This document shows positions 56,131 through 64,000 of a stretch of DNA of 64,000 nucleotides, in pieces (position 1 is the first letter of the stretch; every line of letters starts with the position of its first letter). Both the position numbers and the translations under genes were made by a program. The DNA comes from Alteromonas sp. CI.11.F.A3 (GTDB lineage: Bacteria > Pseudomonadota > Gammaproteobacteria > Enterobacterales > Alteromonadaceae), in NCBI RefSeq assembly GCF_032925565.1, contig NZ_CP136708.1:1860001-1924000 (forward strand), given 5' to 3'. The notes beneath the pieces were generated by a model. That model worked only from the letters and a program-made list of their open reading frames with translations. It ran no database searches and had not been told where the DNA came from.

Positions 56131-56293
56131 TCTTCGTCTGGAAATTCAAAACAACTGAAAATGATTACTGAATTGCGTATTCACCAATAAGAAGCTGATT
56201 GTACGGAATACTACAATTACCACCAATTCAATCAAGGTCGAATGATGATCTGCACATTGGCACATACCGGAATCAAGAACCGCGTGGCCTGAA

Positions 56294-56360
56294 CGTCCGC
56301 TCCTTGTCTCAAGATGCCCCTTACGCTGCGGGGCTGAAACGTAAGTAAAGCGGCCCCTCG
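56294..56360 (+). repeat. Dispersed repeat R4
   Basis: CGTCCGCTCCTTGTCTCAAG opens this copy and AAGCGG closes the 60-bp core (56294-56353). By hand count it agrees with R3 at 45 of 60 positions without gaps. It lies between the end of the czc operon and the TauE gene, i.e. at the right border of the metal block. Confidence 0.7.
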
Positions 56361-56411
56361 CTGTAAAAGAGAGACTGCTTTTAAAATACGTTATTTGTCA
56401 GAGCGGCTGAC

Positions 56412-57212
56412 TTACATAACAGCCCATGCCATTTTTACTCCTAATACGACTAAAAGTAGTGCGAAAAGCTTCTTAAGTATTTTGACGGGAAGCTTATGTG
56501 AGATTTTCGCACCAATGGGCGCAGTGACAACACTTGCGAGTGAAATTACTCCCACTGCTGGAAGATAAATATATCCATAAGTATTGGCAACGCCTGTGGT
56601 TTGTCCTGCACCATTAAGTAAATAACCTGCGGAACCCGCAACTGCTATAGGCAAACCTATCGCTGCTGATGTTCCTACTGCTTCGGACAATTTCATTCCT
56701 TGCCGATTAAGATAAGGCACTAACAGTGAGCCTCCACCAATAGAAACTAACGCGGAGATTCCACCGATACAAATAGACAATATACCCGCTGTGGTCTTTG
56801 TATCTTTTTTTGTCACTGATATTTGGCTGCCCTTGAATAGTATTTTGTGGGCTGTATAGAACATGAATACCGCAAAAAAAAGTGCAAGATAGATTGCACT
56901 TGTTTGTGCAGCAAAAAAAGTCGCGGCAAAAGTGCCAATAATACAGCCTGCGCCCATTACCCACACAATGGGCCAATTAACAGCTTTTAGTTTGTGATGC
57001 GCGCGTGCACTTGAAAACGAGGTTACAATAATACAAGCCATAGATGTCCCTAACGCTACATGCAAAACTTGGTGTTCGGGGATACCTTGGTAAACCAACA
57101 TACTTGTTAATATAGGTACGAGAATCCCTCCACCACCAACACCCAATAAACCTGCAATGAAACCCACTACACTACCCAACAGTGCAAAAGCTAGCACCCA
57201 TTCAAATGTCAT
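56412..57212 (-). CDS. TauE/SafE family anion exporter (second)
   Basis: A 266-residue polytopic membrane protein with the duplicated family motif: VVGFIAGLLGVGGGGILVPIL near the start and ISALVSIGGGSLLVPYLNRQG near the middle. It is of the more common, GVGGGxxxVP type, unlike the diverged paralogue at 10.4 kb. Likely exports sulfite, sulfonates or another organic anion. It is divergent from an AraC-family gene, with a dyad in the 86-bp space, so the regulator probably controls it. Confidence 0.88.
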   Translation of the reverse strand: MTFEWVLAFALLGSVVGFIAGLLGVGGGGILVPILTSMLVYQGIPEHQVLHVALGTSMACIIVTSFSSARAHHKLKAVNWPIVWVMGAGCIIGTFAATFFAAQTSAIYLALFFAVFMFYTAHKILFKGSQISVTKKDTKTTAGILSICIGGISALVSIGGGSLLVPYLNRQGMKLSEAVGTSAAIGLPIAVAGSAGYLLNGAGQTTGVANTYGYIYLPAVGVISLASVVTAPIGAKISHKLPVKILKKLFALLLVVLGVKMAWAVM

Positions 57213-57269
57213 CGATGAACCCCAGTTATCAAAACAATTATGATATTGCGGATAAAAACGGGTAGCATA

Positions 57270-57294
57270 TCGACAACTAGATAACTAGTGTCGA
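57270..57294. promoter_or_regulatory. Imperfect dyad between TauE and araC-type genes
   Basis: CGACA-ACTAG-ATAA-CTAGT-GTCG: ACTAG/CTAGT and CGAC/GTCG are inverted, with one bulged A. It ends 5 nt before the regulator ATG, a place suited to autoregulation and control of the divergent exporter gene. Confidence 0.45.
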
Positions 57295-57298
57295 GAAT

Positions 57299-58090
57299 AT
57301 GACAAAAAACATTTTGCTTCCGCCATCAGAAGCAAGCCAGGAACCTCTAAATGTGCCTGTCAAAGTCGTACAACGAGACATTCCAAAGCAATTTGAAATT
57401 GAAATGCATAGCCATGAGTGGGGGCAATTTGTTTATGCGAGTAAAGGGGTTATGCTGGTTGAAACACCAGAACATTGCTATATAGTGCCGCCTGAGCAAG
57501 GTGTTTGGTTGCTGCCTCATGTTAACCATAAAGTGCGTGCGCTGACGCATGTTTTTCTCACGAGCTTCTATATTGCAACTGAGATGCTGATTCACATGCC
57601 ACAGGAAAGTGGAGTTCTCGAAGTTAGCCCTTTTTTACAAGTGTTAATTGATGAAGCGAAATACTTTTCCGGCGACTACACTTGGGAAGATACGCAAGGC
57701 TTGCATCTTCGTCTGATACTCCACACAATAAATAAGGCTCCTTCCGCAATATTTCAGTTGCCCTTTCCATCCGACAAGCGTCTGGTTGCAATTCTTTATG
57801 CAATTCGCGAAACACCTTCAAATAACTATAGCCTAGAGCAGTGGGGTAACACTGTAGGTGCATCCAGCCGCACATTGTCTCGATTGTTTAAAAAGGAGAC
57901 TGGGCTCCATTACTCGGAATGGCGGCAACGCCTCATTATCCAAATTGCTATTGGAAAACTGAATGAAGGAGGCATTATTGCTAATGTTGCCCATGATCTC
58001 GGGTATGAGTCCCCTTCAGCTTTTACTTATATGTTTAGAGAGAAAACAGGCATGACTCCGAGTGCGTTTAAGCGAAGTACTTTCGGTTAG
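57299..58090 (+). CDS. AraC-family regulator with cupin sensor domain
   Basis: A 263-residue regulator. The N-terminal half is a cupin-like pocket (HSHEWGQFVYASKGVMLVET, then EQGVWLLPHVNHKVRAL). The C-terminal AraC domain (about 165-263) has the two helix-turn-helix units: WGNTVGASSRTLSRLFKKET and ANVAHDLGYESPSAFTYMFR. This cupin-AraC type often controls an adjacent exporter. It is divergent from TauE. The 311-bp gap behind it is AT-rich and empty of genes. Confidence 0.9.
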   Translation: MTKNILLPPSEASQEPLNVPVKVVQRDIPKQFEIEMHSHEWGQFVYASKGVMLVETPEHCYIVPPEQGVWLLPHVNHKVRALTHVFLTSFYIATEMLIHMPQESGVLEVSPFLQVLIDEAKYFSGDYTWEDTQGLHLRLILHTINKAPSAIFQLPFPSDKRLVAILYAIRETPSNNYSLEQWGNTVGASSRTLSRLFKKETGLHYSEWRQRLIIQIAIGKLNEGGIIANVAHDLGYESPSAFTYMFREKTGMTPSAFKRSTFG

Positions 58091-58401
58091 TCTATTGGAT
58101 TTCTACACTGACTGTATGCTTCTGAATGATGCTTAACTTGTCTTTAACAGACTTCTTTAGTTGATACAGCCAGTATCCGCTCTTCATTTAATGGCTCCGA
58201 CTTTTTTAGCACATATATTAGTAAGTATAAAAACATCTTATCTGCGCTAACACTTTCATCTATTTGAAATAAACTAATCATCAATAAAGCATATAATGAA
58301 ACAGTAAAACCCCAGACATCTTTAAATAAAACAGGTTATTAATAAGCGCTGTTTTTTCAATTTAAGCTATCAAATTATAACGAACAAGAGACTCATTTAT
58401 T
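58091..58401. other. AT-rich intergenic stretch, no gene seen
   Basis: About 310 bp between the AraC-type gene and the EamA transporter gene. No ORF of note, no strong hairpin and no copy of the R repeat were seen. It should hold the promoter of the transporter gene, but no box is convincing. Confidence 0.5.
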
Positions 58402-59271
58402 ATGTGGATTGTTTATGCGTTGCTCGCAACATTTTTCTTTGGGTTGCGGGGGATCTTGTATCAATGGACATCGCAAAAAAACTTAAATCGAGACCTGCTA
58501 CTATTTGGTGTTTTCTGCATAGGCTTTATCATCAGCGTAGTAGGTGTAGTGTTGTTAGACCAGCGTTGGTATGGCTGGGCTGATGTCGCTGTTGGTTTGG
58601 GGCTAGGCTTTGGATCTTTTGCCGCTAATGCTGTTTTACACAAAGGGTTTTCAGTAGGGAAAGCATCACTCATCAGCGTTCTGGCAGGGTTAACGCCTTT
58701 GTTCGTCCTCATCTTTGCATTTTTAATTTGGAAAGAGACGTTAACATCCATTCAATTAATTGGGTTTGTTATTATCTTTTGTGGCCTTTGTATTATTAGA
58801 TATTCTTCGGATATCTCTATTAATAATTTAAAAGGGGCGCAATGGGGGCTACTTGCTGCATTGTGCTTTACGTTTACTGATTTAATGGGTAAACAATCAA
58901 CACTCTTAGAGGCAGATGTTTTTGCAACGTTAACTTCTATGTTCGGCTTTGGAAGTTTCCTTTTTGCCATGAGATGGTTAGCAAAGCGTAAGAAATTTAT
59001 AGCTTCTCAATATTCAGATAAAACTCATTGGTCAGAGATAAAAACCTTCTCTTGCGGACTGATAGTCGGGGTTGCAAATGTAAGTGGAATGGTTGCAATA
59101 ATATCCGCTTTTTCTATTGGCAATACTGGGTTGGTTTCCGCAATTTCAGGAATGAATATTTTACTTATTCTCCTTTATTCTCATGTTATTTTAAAAGAAA
59201 CATTTAGCCGCCAAGAAGTGCTAGGGTTAACCGCCGCTTTTGTCGGCGTTATCGTGCTTAGATTGAATTAA
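58402..59271 (+). CDS. EamA/DMT superfamily transporter
   Basis: A 289-residue inner membrane protein with ten hydrophobic spans in two EamA repeats. The first ends WKETLTSIQLIGFVIIFCGL and the second ends VILKETFSRQEVLGLTAAFVG, the typical 'K/R-E-x...Q-x-x-G' repeat end. Substrates of this superfamily are diverse metabolites (amino acids, nucleotide sugars and others); none can be assigned. It stands alone, with a low-GC start. It closes the accessory region before the desaturase operon. Confidence 0.85.
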   Translation: MWIVYALLATFFFGLRGILYQWTSQKNLNRDLLLFGVFCIGFIISVVGVVLLDQRWYGWADVAVGLGLGFGSFAANAVLHKGFSVGKASLISVLAGLTPLFVLIFAFLIWKETLTSIQLIGFVIIFCGLCIIRYSSDISINNLKGAQWGLLAALCFTFTDLMGKQSTLLEADVFATLTSMFGFGSFLFAMRWLAKRKKFIASQYSDKTHWSEIKTFSCGLIVGVANVSGMVAIISAFSIGNTGLVSAISGMNILLILLYSHVILKETFSRQEVLGLTAAFVGVIVLRLN

Positions 59272-59382
59272 ACCTTTTTTTACCAGTACCTTTTTCTATA
59301 AGTACCTTTGCGTGCAAAAATACCAGCGAAAGCGCTATGGCCGGCGGGTAGGTTTTGCGCTTCAGGAAAGTTTAAGGAAGGT

Positions 59383-60531
59383 TTAAGGAAAAGAGTAGCG
59401 AACAATGCGTTTTAGTACGCTAGCGTACTGCTTCCAAAAACTGCCAGTGTTGTAGTGCATACCGTGCTGTTTAAATACGGCTTGTACTTTAGGGGCCATT
59501 TCTCGGTATCGTCTGGCGGGAATGTCAGGAAATAAATGGTGTTCTACCTGAAAGCTTAAATGCCCAGTAAGTACGTGAAATAAATTTCCGCCCTCAATAT
59601 TTGATGAGCCTAAGGCCTGACGATAGTACCACTGGCCGCGTGTCTCGTTTTTGCAATCCTCTGCGTTAAAGGTTTCTACATCACCGGTAAAGTGTCCGCA
59701 AAAGATGATGGTAGATGTCCATAAATTACGTAGCAAATTGGCTATAAGGTTGCCTGACAATACCCATAAGAATAACGGGCCAGCCAGCAAAGGGAATATC
59801 GCATAATCTTTAACCAACTGACGTGCGCCTTTACTGAAAAAGCGTTTTTTAAGCTCGCTATGGGTTACTTGGTTTTTGCGGTTTTTTTTCTTCTTGCCGA
59901 AGAATACGCGTTCTGCGGCCATCTCGTGATATGACACACCCCACTGAAACATTACACTGAGCAAAATATAGGTAGCGAACTGCCAGAGGTTTTTTATCCG
60001 CCATCTAAAGTCATTCGATAAGCGGAGTAGGCCATAGCCAAAGTCTCTATCCTTACCAATAATATTGGTATAGGTGTGATGTTCGTAGTTGTGCACTCGG
60101 TTCCAACTTGCCCCATCGCAGGCAATATCCCACTCATACCGCTTTGAATTAATATGAGTGTCGTTCATCCAATCATACTGACCGTGCATTACGTTATGGC
60201 CAATTTCCATGTTATCTAGTATTTTTGCTGCGGCTAAACTTAGTACGCCAGCTACCCAAAGTAGAGGCTGCAAGAAACCAAGCATTAATAATATGCGGCC
60301 ACTCCATTCACAAATACGCTGGATAAGAATAATACGTCGAATATAGGCTGCATCTTCAGCGCCTATTTTATCTTTTACTTCCGATTTTATTGCATCAAGC
60401 TGAGCTTCCAACATAGCGTAATCAGGCTTACTTGCACTATGCGGTAATGTGGTAGCTTGTTGTAATTGCGCGTCAATTTGACTAGGCGCTTCTTGCAGAA
60501 CCTCGATGTTAAATGAGACGCGAGTGTTCAT
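59383..60531 (-). CDS. desB: Fatty acyl-CoA desaturase (DesB-like)
   Basis: A 382-residue membrane di-iron desaturase that introduces a cis double bond into acyl chains. All His boxes are present: H112-x3-H116 (GHNVMH), H147-x3-H151-H152 (HNYEHHTYTN) and QVEHH (H331, H332), with extra H280. Two pairs of spans lie at about 75-105 and 185-275. In Pseudomonas aeruginosa DesB is the acyl-CoA delta-9 desaturase encoded after its reductase DesC; the same pair order is found here. The ATG at 60531 overlaps the reductase stop by 4 nt; a longer frame adds 13 residues inside the reductase gene. Confidence 0.88.
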   Translation of the reverse strand: MNTRVSFNIEVLQEAPSQIDAQLQQATTLPHSASKPDYAMLEAQLDAIKSEVKDKIGAEDAAYIRRIILIQRICEWSGRILLMLGFLQPLLWVAGVLSLAAAKILDNMEIGHNVMHGQYDWMNDTHINSKRYEWDIACDGASWNRVHNYEHHTYTNIIGKDRDFGYGLLRLSNDFRWRIKNLWQFATYILLSVMFQWGVSYHEMAAERVFFGKKKKNRKNQVTHSELKKRFFSKGARQLVKDYAIFPLLAGPLFLWVLSGNLIANLLRNLWTSTIIFCGHFTGDVETFNAEDCKNETRGQWYYRQALGSSNIEGGNLFHVLTGHLSFQVEHHLFPDIPARRYREMAPKVQAVFKQHGMHYNTGSFWKQYASVLKRIVRYSFP

Positions 60532-61598
60532 AGTTGAATCTCCAAATCGGTTACGGCTTGCGATACACACAGCTGAATAAGTTGCTCGGCACTATCGGAC
60601 AGCTCGCCAGTGCGGGTATCTCGCACTACGCCCCGCTTTTTTACACATTGGCATTGATGGCAAATACCCATACCGCAGCCATACGTCACAGGCTGCTTCG
60701 CTTCTTGTAGCTGCGAAAGCAGCGATTTCTGATTGTTCACCGCTAAGTGCTGACCGTTGTGCACCAAAGAAAAGGTTTCTTTTTCGCTCAAACTGCCAAT
60801 GTTCACAATGGGCAATGCGGCAAAATGTTCACTGTCTAATGTTGCCCCCGCCAGTTTTGCTACTGTCTGAACCTGTTCGTAAATAGTATTAGGGCCACAT
60901 ACCAACCAATGGGCATCGGCGAAGTGGGATAGATGAGCCTCGACATCACCGTCTTTTTGTCGAGTTAACAAGGCAAAAGTAAAGTTGTTGGTGCGTTTTC
61001 GAAGTGCGAGTAGTTCGCTTTGCAACACGTGCTCGTTGGGTTTGGCAAAGTAAAGCAGATGAACAGGCGCGCGGTGTATAAGGTTATTTTCAATGGCGTC
61101 TTCAAGCATAGCGATAAAGGGCGTTATGCCGGAACCGCCCGCAACCATAAGTACGGGTTTATCGGTATTAGGTAATGTGAAATTACCCTTAGGCGCCGAA
61201 ATATTCACCCATGTGCTAGGTGTTACCGAGGAAAGGAACGGAGTAAGTGCACCTTCGTTATTGACCTTAGTGATAAGCCGAATGTTTTTCGTTTCGCGGT
61301 GAAAGCTAGCCCCGCAAGCGACGGTAAATACGCGGGTAGTAAGCCTTCCATTCACTTCAATGGTTAGCGCAATATGTTGCCCTGCAATATGACTAGGCCA
61401 AGCTTTCTCAGGCTTTAGGATAACTTCCAGCATGTCAGATTTTAGGTTTCTGACAGCTTCAACTTGCGCTCTGTAATAGCCATCTCGCCACGCAGGCTTA
61501 AATTGCTGCATAAGCACTTCCCAATATCCTCTCCATGAACCGTGATGGAGAAAGCGATGGGCTAGATTATCGAGTAATAGTTTCAACGTAGAGATCAC
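60528..61598 (-). CDS. desC: Ferredoxin reductase for the desaturase (DesC-like)
   Basis: A 356-residue electron-transfer protein. Residues ~40-140 bind FAD (LTTRVFTVACG), residues ~145-255 bind NAD(P)H (VLMVAGGSGITPFIAML; WLVCGPNTIYEQV), and the C-terminal ~85 residues are a plant-type [2Fe-2S] ferredoxin with YGCGMGICHQCQC and, later, LCVSQA. It feeds electrons to the desaturase whose gene overlaps its 3' end by 4 nt, matching the P. aeruginosa desCB operon. A perfect FabR/DesT-like palindrome is in the leader. Confidence 0.9.
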   Translation of the reverse strand: MISTLKLLLDNLAHRFLHHGSWRGYWEVLMQQFKPAWRDGYYRAQVEAVRNLKSDMLEVILKPEKAWPSHIAGQHIALTIEVNGRLTTRVFTVACGASFHRETKNIRLITKVNNEGALTPFLSSVTPSTWVNISAPKGNFTLPNTDKPVLMVAGGSGITPFIAMLEDAIENNLIHRAPVHLLYFAKPNEHVLQSELLALRKRTNNFTFALLTRQKDGDVEAHLSHFADAHWLVCGPNTIYEQVQTVAKLAGATLDSEHFAALPIVNIGSLSEKETFSLVHNGQHLAVNNQKSLLSQLQEAKQPVTYGCGMGICHQCQCVKKRGVVRDTRTGELSDSAEQLIQLCVSQAVTDLEIQL

Positions 61599-61647
61599 AC
61601 CTATTCATTTTTCGAAACAGACTTTGCTAAAGAGTAAAAATAATTTA

Positions 61648-61665
61648 AGCGTACAGATGTACGCT
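61648..61665. promoter_or_regulatory. FabR/DesT-like operator of the desaturase operon
   Basis: AGCGTACA-GA-TGTACGCT is a perfect 8+2+8 inverted repeat, 49 bp before the reductase ATG. It resembles the operators of FabR and DesT, TetR repressors that sense the ratio of unsaturated to saturated acyl chains. A fabR or desT gene is not in the window. Confidence 0.7.
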
Positions 61666-61678
61666 CACTCGGCGAACA

Positions 61679-61706
61679 AGTGTAAGCTTAAATTTTTTCG
61701 CGTCAA
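61679..61706 (-). promoter_or_regulatory. Putative promoter of the desaturase operon
   Basis: On the minus strand TTGACG, 16 bp, TACACT. The palindrome at 61648-61665 would lie just after the start of transcription, a good place for repression. The remainder of the gap to 61908 shows no gene. Confidence 0.45.
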
Positions 61707-61908
61707 GTGAATAGTTCTAAAATACGTACTTGCGTAGGTAGGTTTTGGTGAGGCTTTTAACGTGTAGATAACGGGTGTCAGCAGATAATTTCGCGAAGAA
61801 AGCTAGCGTTTTAGAACCCAAGCCGACGTTGAGTTGGTTAACACACAGTATTAAGCTAAATATGAATGAGCGCTATATGGAACAAGCACTAGATGAAATA
61901 TATTCGGT

Positions 61909-63081
61909 TTAATTCGGGGCTTTATTTTGTTCTCGTACTTTTAACGCTAATTCACTGTCTTGTGGGCTAATTGAAAAGTCGAATTTACCTAAAATATTCA
62001 TGCCCAATAATCCATCGGCGCTAGGCAATGCATCGACAGGCAGTACGAGCGCTGAAACATCATCAAAACGAAAGCCTGCAAAATAAAAAGTAGGGATGTG
62101 TACCAAGGGCGCACTAATAGTGCCAGAGGCAGTGTTTACATCAAAATTACCAATAAAGGTAAGGCGACGTAGCCCACCCAATCGGCTGAATAAATCTGTG
62201 GTGATGGCGGTTGTGGTGGCGCCGGTATCTAGCACCATGTCAGCCTGTAGATTAAGGGCTTTTACGCCAACACGGTACTGATCGCCGTCTCGCAAAAGTG
62301 CCACTCGGGTAACATCGTTCCCTAGAAGTTCGTTGCTAGCAATACGTTCGCCAGTGCCACTTTGGTCATCACGGTTGCTTTCACTGTACGCGATATTTCG
62401 TATCGCATTAGCTTGGTTGTCGTTATAAGAAAGGCTGGCCAGAACATCTTCCATCAGCGTCACTTTTTGCTGCCTAGCATAGGCTTCGGCAAGTTGAAGA
62501 GTATACTGCCTGCTATCAGGCACCCGTTGGAATAGGGGCTCATTTAAGTTAGCCAATAAATCCCATTGTCCGTTAGCCGATAACTCATCTTGTGCTGTGT
62601 TGTAAAGGTTGGCAATTCGCTTATCAACCTTGGCTTTGCTAGTTGGCGATAGGGACAACTCTGCTAAATCATGAAAGTGTATGAGCGCATCTGATAGCGG
62701 CTTTGTTCTTACTATTAACTCAGCCTCAAGCAACAACAAGTTTTCATCGGTGGGAAACTGTTGTAATGCGCTATTTAATTGTTGCTTAAGTAAAGCGTAA
62801 TTACCGCTGTTTAACAGTAGGGTGAGTTCATGAATGTAATTTTCGGTGACTTGAAGTTCTCTTTTTGACCCTTCGTACACATTACTGTTAGTTTCCGCAT
62901 TACGTTCATCTGTCGCGGGCACGTTATTATTGCTATTTAGGTTGGCTGAAGATTGAATAAGCGACGCTTTGTTCGTCGCCGCTATTTCTACCGCCTGGTT
63001 CAACGAAAGAAACAGGTAGCCGTTTAACAGCAAAGATGCAGCAAGCACCACAAATAAACACGCTAATAACCCCTTGTTCAT
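61909..63081 (-). CDS. Membrane-anchored retropepsin-like aspartic protease with helical repeats
   Basis: A 390-residue protein. A single N-terminal span (about 5-27) anchors it, with the rest probably in the periplasm. Residues ~75-225 are helical, TPR-like (LLNSGNYALLKQQLNSALQQ; TLQLAEAYARQQ). Residues ~260-390 are the retropepsin-like domain: catalytic D285-T-G in MVLDTGATTTAI and the hydrophobic-GLLG motif ADGLLGMNILGKFDF. One Asp per chain means that it works as a dimer. The substrate is unknown. A thioesterase gene lies 27 bp upstream on the same strand. Confidence 0.88.
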   Translation of the reverse strand: MNKGLLACLFVVLAASLLLNGYLFLSLNQAVEIAATNKASLIQSSANLNSNNNVPATDERNAETNSNVYEGSKRELQVTENYIHELTLLLNSGNYALLKQQLNSALQQFPTDENLLLLEAELIVRTKPLSDALIHFHDLAELSLSPTSKAKVDKRIANLYNTAQDELSANGQWDLLANLNEPLFQRVPDSRQYTLQLAEAYARQQKVTLMEDVLASLSYNDNQANAIRNIAYSESNRDDQSGTGERIASNELLGNDVTRVALLRDGDQYRVGVKALNLQADMVLDTGATTTAITTDLFSRLGGLRRLTFIGNFDVNTASGTISAPLVHIPTFYFAGFRFDDVSALVLPVDALPSADGLLGMNILGKFDFSISPQDSELALKVREQNKAPN

Positions 63082-63108
63082 CGCTAAAATTCCCCCTGCG
63101 CTTTACAG

Positions 63109-63564
63109 TTAAAGGCTGGCTTCAATGCATGCATTACCATAAATTTCCTTAAACGGTTCGGGCAAGCGCTTGGGGGCGCCAGTATCTAAACTTACACAAA
63201 CAAAGGTGGTTAGTGCTTCAAACACGGTTTTCTTTCTACGCTCGCAGATAAATTGAAACTGCCTTTTTAGCGTTAGCTTGTTATCACAACTCACAATCCA
63301 AGTTGCACATTGCAGGCTGTCACCTTCGTGAGAAGGAAGATGATAATCAAGTTCGTGGCGTTTAATTACCATGGCTCGGTTGAGCGACTGATAGTCAGCA
63401 AACTGCAATCCAAGTGAATTGGAATGAGACCACGCCAACGCTTCAACTTGGCTTAAGTAAGCCACATTATTAACGTGGTTGTAGTGATCTAAATGACTGG
63501 CGTCTATTTGCCATAATTTAGTAAAAGGCGACGGGTATCGCCACGGTAGTGAAGGGACTGCCAT
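63109..63564 (-). CDS. Hotdog-fold acyl-CoA thioesterase (4HBT type)
   Basis: A 151-residue thioesterase. The 4-hydroxybenzoyl-CoA thioesterase type motif is DASHLDHYNHVNNVAYLSQVE with the conserved aspartate, followed by EALAWSHSNSLGL. The central strand RHELDYHLPSHEGDSLQCATWI also fits the family. It releases free acids from acyl-CoA in the cytosol; chain-length preference cannot be read. It lies 27 bp ahead of the retropepsin gene and ~94 bp behind the FFLEELY gene. Confidence 0.88.
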   Translation of the reverse strand: MAVPSLPWRYPSPFTKLWQIDASHLDHYNHVNNVAYLSQVEALAWSHSNSLGLQFADYQSLNRAMVIKRHELDYHLPSHEGDSLQCATWIVSCDNKLTLKRQFQFICERRKKTVFEALTTFVCVSLDTGAPKRLPEPFKEIYGNACIEASL

Positions 63565-63657
63565 AGTCGTTAATCTCTATTGCTCATTTGAGGCAACTCA
63601 TTGGGAATATATTGCCACATCACGTGTTCAGTTATCACGTGCTTGGGCATCAAAGCT

Positions 63658-64000
63658 TTAAGCTGTTGGGACATGAGGTAAAGGGTTCTCTCCGGGTAAC
63701 GAGACTGATTCATCGAATAATGCACGCATCAGCGCTTCTTCTCGTTCCAGTACCGGGTGAATAAAGCTTTGCACATCACCAATGGCTTTAAATGAATGAA
63801 AACCATTTTCGAGTAATTCGTGCAGCGACAACAACCCAGCTAATTTGGCGGGGCGTCTAGATAAGCTTATCAACATGCCAATTCCCCTAATTTTTATCAC
63901 ATCACCGAGTTGCTCGCCAAGGTGCGCAATAATATCAAGCTGGCGCTGCCTATCTGTTTGCCGACCTGTGTTGCGATAGGCTAGGGCGTAACTATCTCGA
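63658..64000 (-). CDS. FFLEELY-motif protein, C-terminal part
   Basis: An open frame without stop to the right edge: 113 codons are inside, the N-terminal part is beyond the window. It reads YALAYRNTGRQTDRQRQLDI, LGEQLGDVIK, GMLISLSRRPAKLAGLLSLH and then ELLENGFHSFKAIG, matching the C-terminal half of FFLEELY-motif proteins (AYRxxGRxxxRxxQ...PAxxAGLxxLxxFLxxGFxAF). The name-giving FFLEELY lies in the missing part. The frame runs through the GTG at 63900, which should not be taken as the start. Function unknown. Confidence 0.75.
   Translation of the reverse strand, partial: RDSYALAYRNTGRQTDRQRQLDIIAHLGEQLGDVIKIRGIGMLISLSRRPAKLAGLLSLHELLENGFHSFKAIGDVQSFIHPVLEREEALMRALFDESVSLPGENPLPHVPTA

Noticed and set aside
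45027..56411. A complete mobile element (transposase, integrase or plasmid genes) carrying the metal genes
   Set aside because: No recombinase, transposase, direct target repeat or tRNA gene was seen at either side. Transfer is suggested only by the repeats and composition, so no mobile element is called.
61863..61913. A 16-codon plus-strand ORF (MNERYMEQALDEIYSV)
   Set aside because: There is no ribosome site, and it runs into the tail of the convergent retropepsin gene. Nothing supports translation.
63658..63900. An 80-codon complete small gene starting at GTG 63900
   Set aside because: The frame stays open to the window edge, and the residues before the GTG match the FFLEELY-motif family, so it is the end of a larger gene.

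Overview
The window looks like chromosome of a marine gammaproteobacterium of the order Alteromonadales, most likely Alteromonas or a close relative. The basis is moderate GC, Enterobacteria-like gene neighbourhoods, and recognisable DUF6482, Slp-family and FFLEELY-motif proteins. No rRNA, tRNA, CRISPR array or intact insertion sequence was seen.

1-4.9 kb: the 5' part of a histidine operon on the minus strand (hisG-D-C-B-H, hisH cut by the edge). It is preceded by a His-rich leader peptide and an attenuator hairpin. 5-10.3 kb: small envelope proteins and proteins of unknown role, mostly minus strand (lipoproteins, GNAT, SYLF, TraB/GumN, DUF6482, DUF2244). 10.4-12.8 kb: a TauE-like exporter and a GH13 glycosidase.

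13-27.6 kb: a conserved backbone also known from E. coli: yoaA-tsaB-slp(yeaY)-fadD-rnd, then ycgL-(lytic transglycosylase)-ycgM-ycgN, then dsbB-nhaB and divergent fadR. The E. coli minCDE genes, which lie between rnd and ycgL there, are absent here. Probable FadR operators lie before fadD and before fadR itself. rnd starts a few bases after a terminator hairpin and U-rich tract, as in E. coli.

27.8-45 kb: lipid and storage metabolism. It holds an S9 oligopeptidase, two phasin-like proteins, a DUF3336/patatin phospholipase, DUF445-TetR-WS/DGAT (wax ester/TAG synthesis), a GMC oxidoreductase, and a TetR-controlled pair for unsaturated fatty acid breakdown (dienoyl-CoA isomerase and FadH dienoyl-CoA reductase).

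45-59 kb: an accessory region. It has an exported trypsin-like protease and two related metal modules, each with a CadR/PbrR-type MerR regulator, a 19-bp-spacer promoter and a DUF3703 protein. One module leads into CDF-DUF3703-CDF-CzcI-like-czcCBA. After these come TauE with a divergent AraC regulator, and an EamA transporter. A ~60-bp repeat family (four copies, all in the same orientation) lies at the joints between these gene blocks; this is the most unusual structure in the window.

59.3-64 kb: a desCB-like desaturase/ferredoxin reductase operon behind a perfect FabR/DesT-like palindrome, a membrane-anchored retropepsin-like protease, a thioesterase, and a partial FFLEELY-motif gene at the edge. 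Fatty acid handling (fadR, fadD, fadH, isomerase, WS/DGAT, phasins, patatin, desCB) is the strongest functional theme of the native backbone; metal efflux is the theme of the accessory part.
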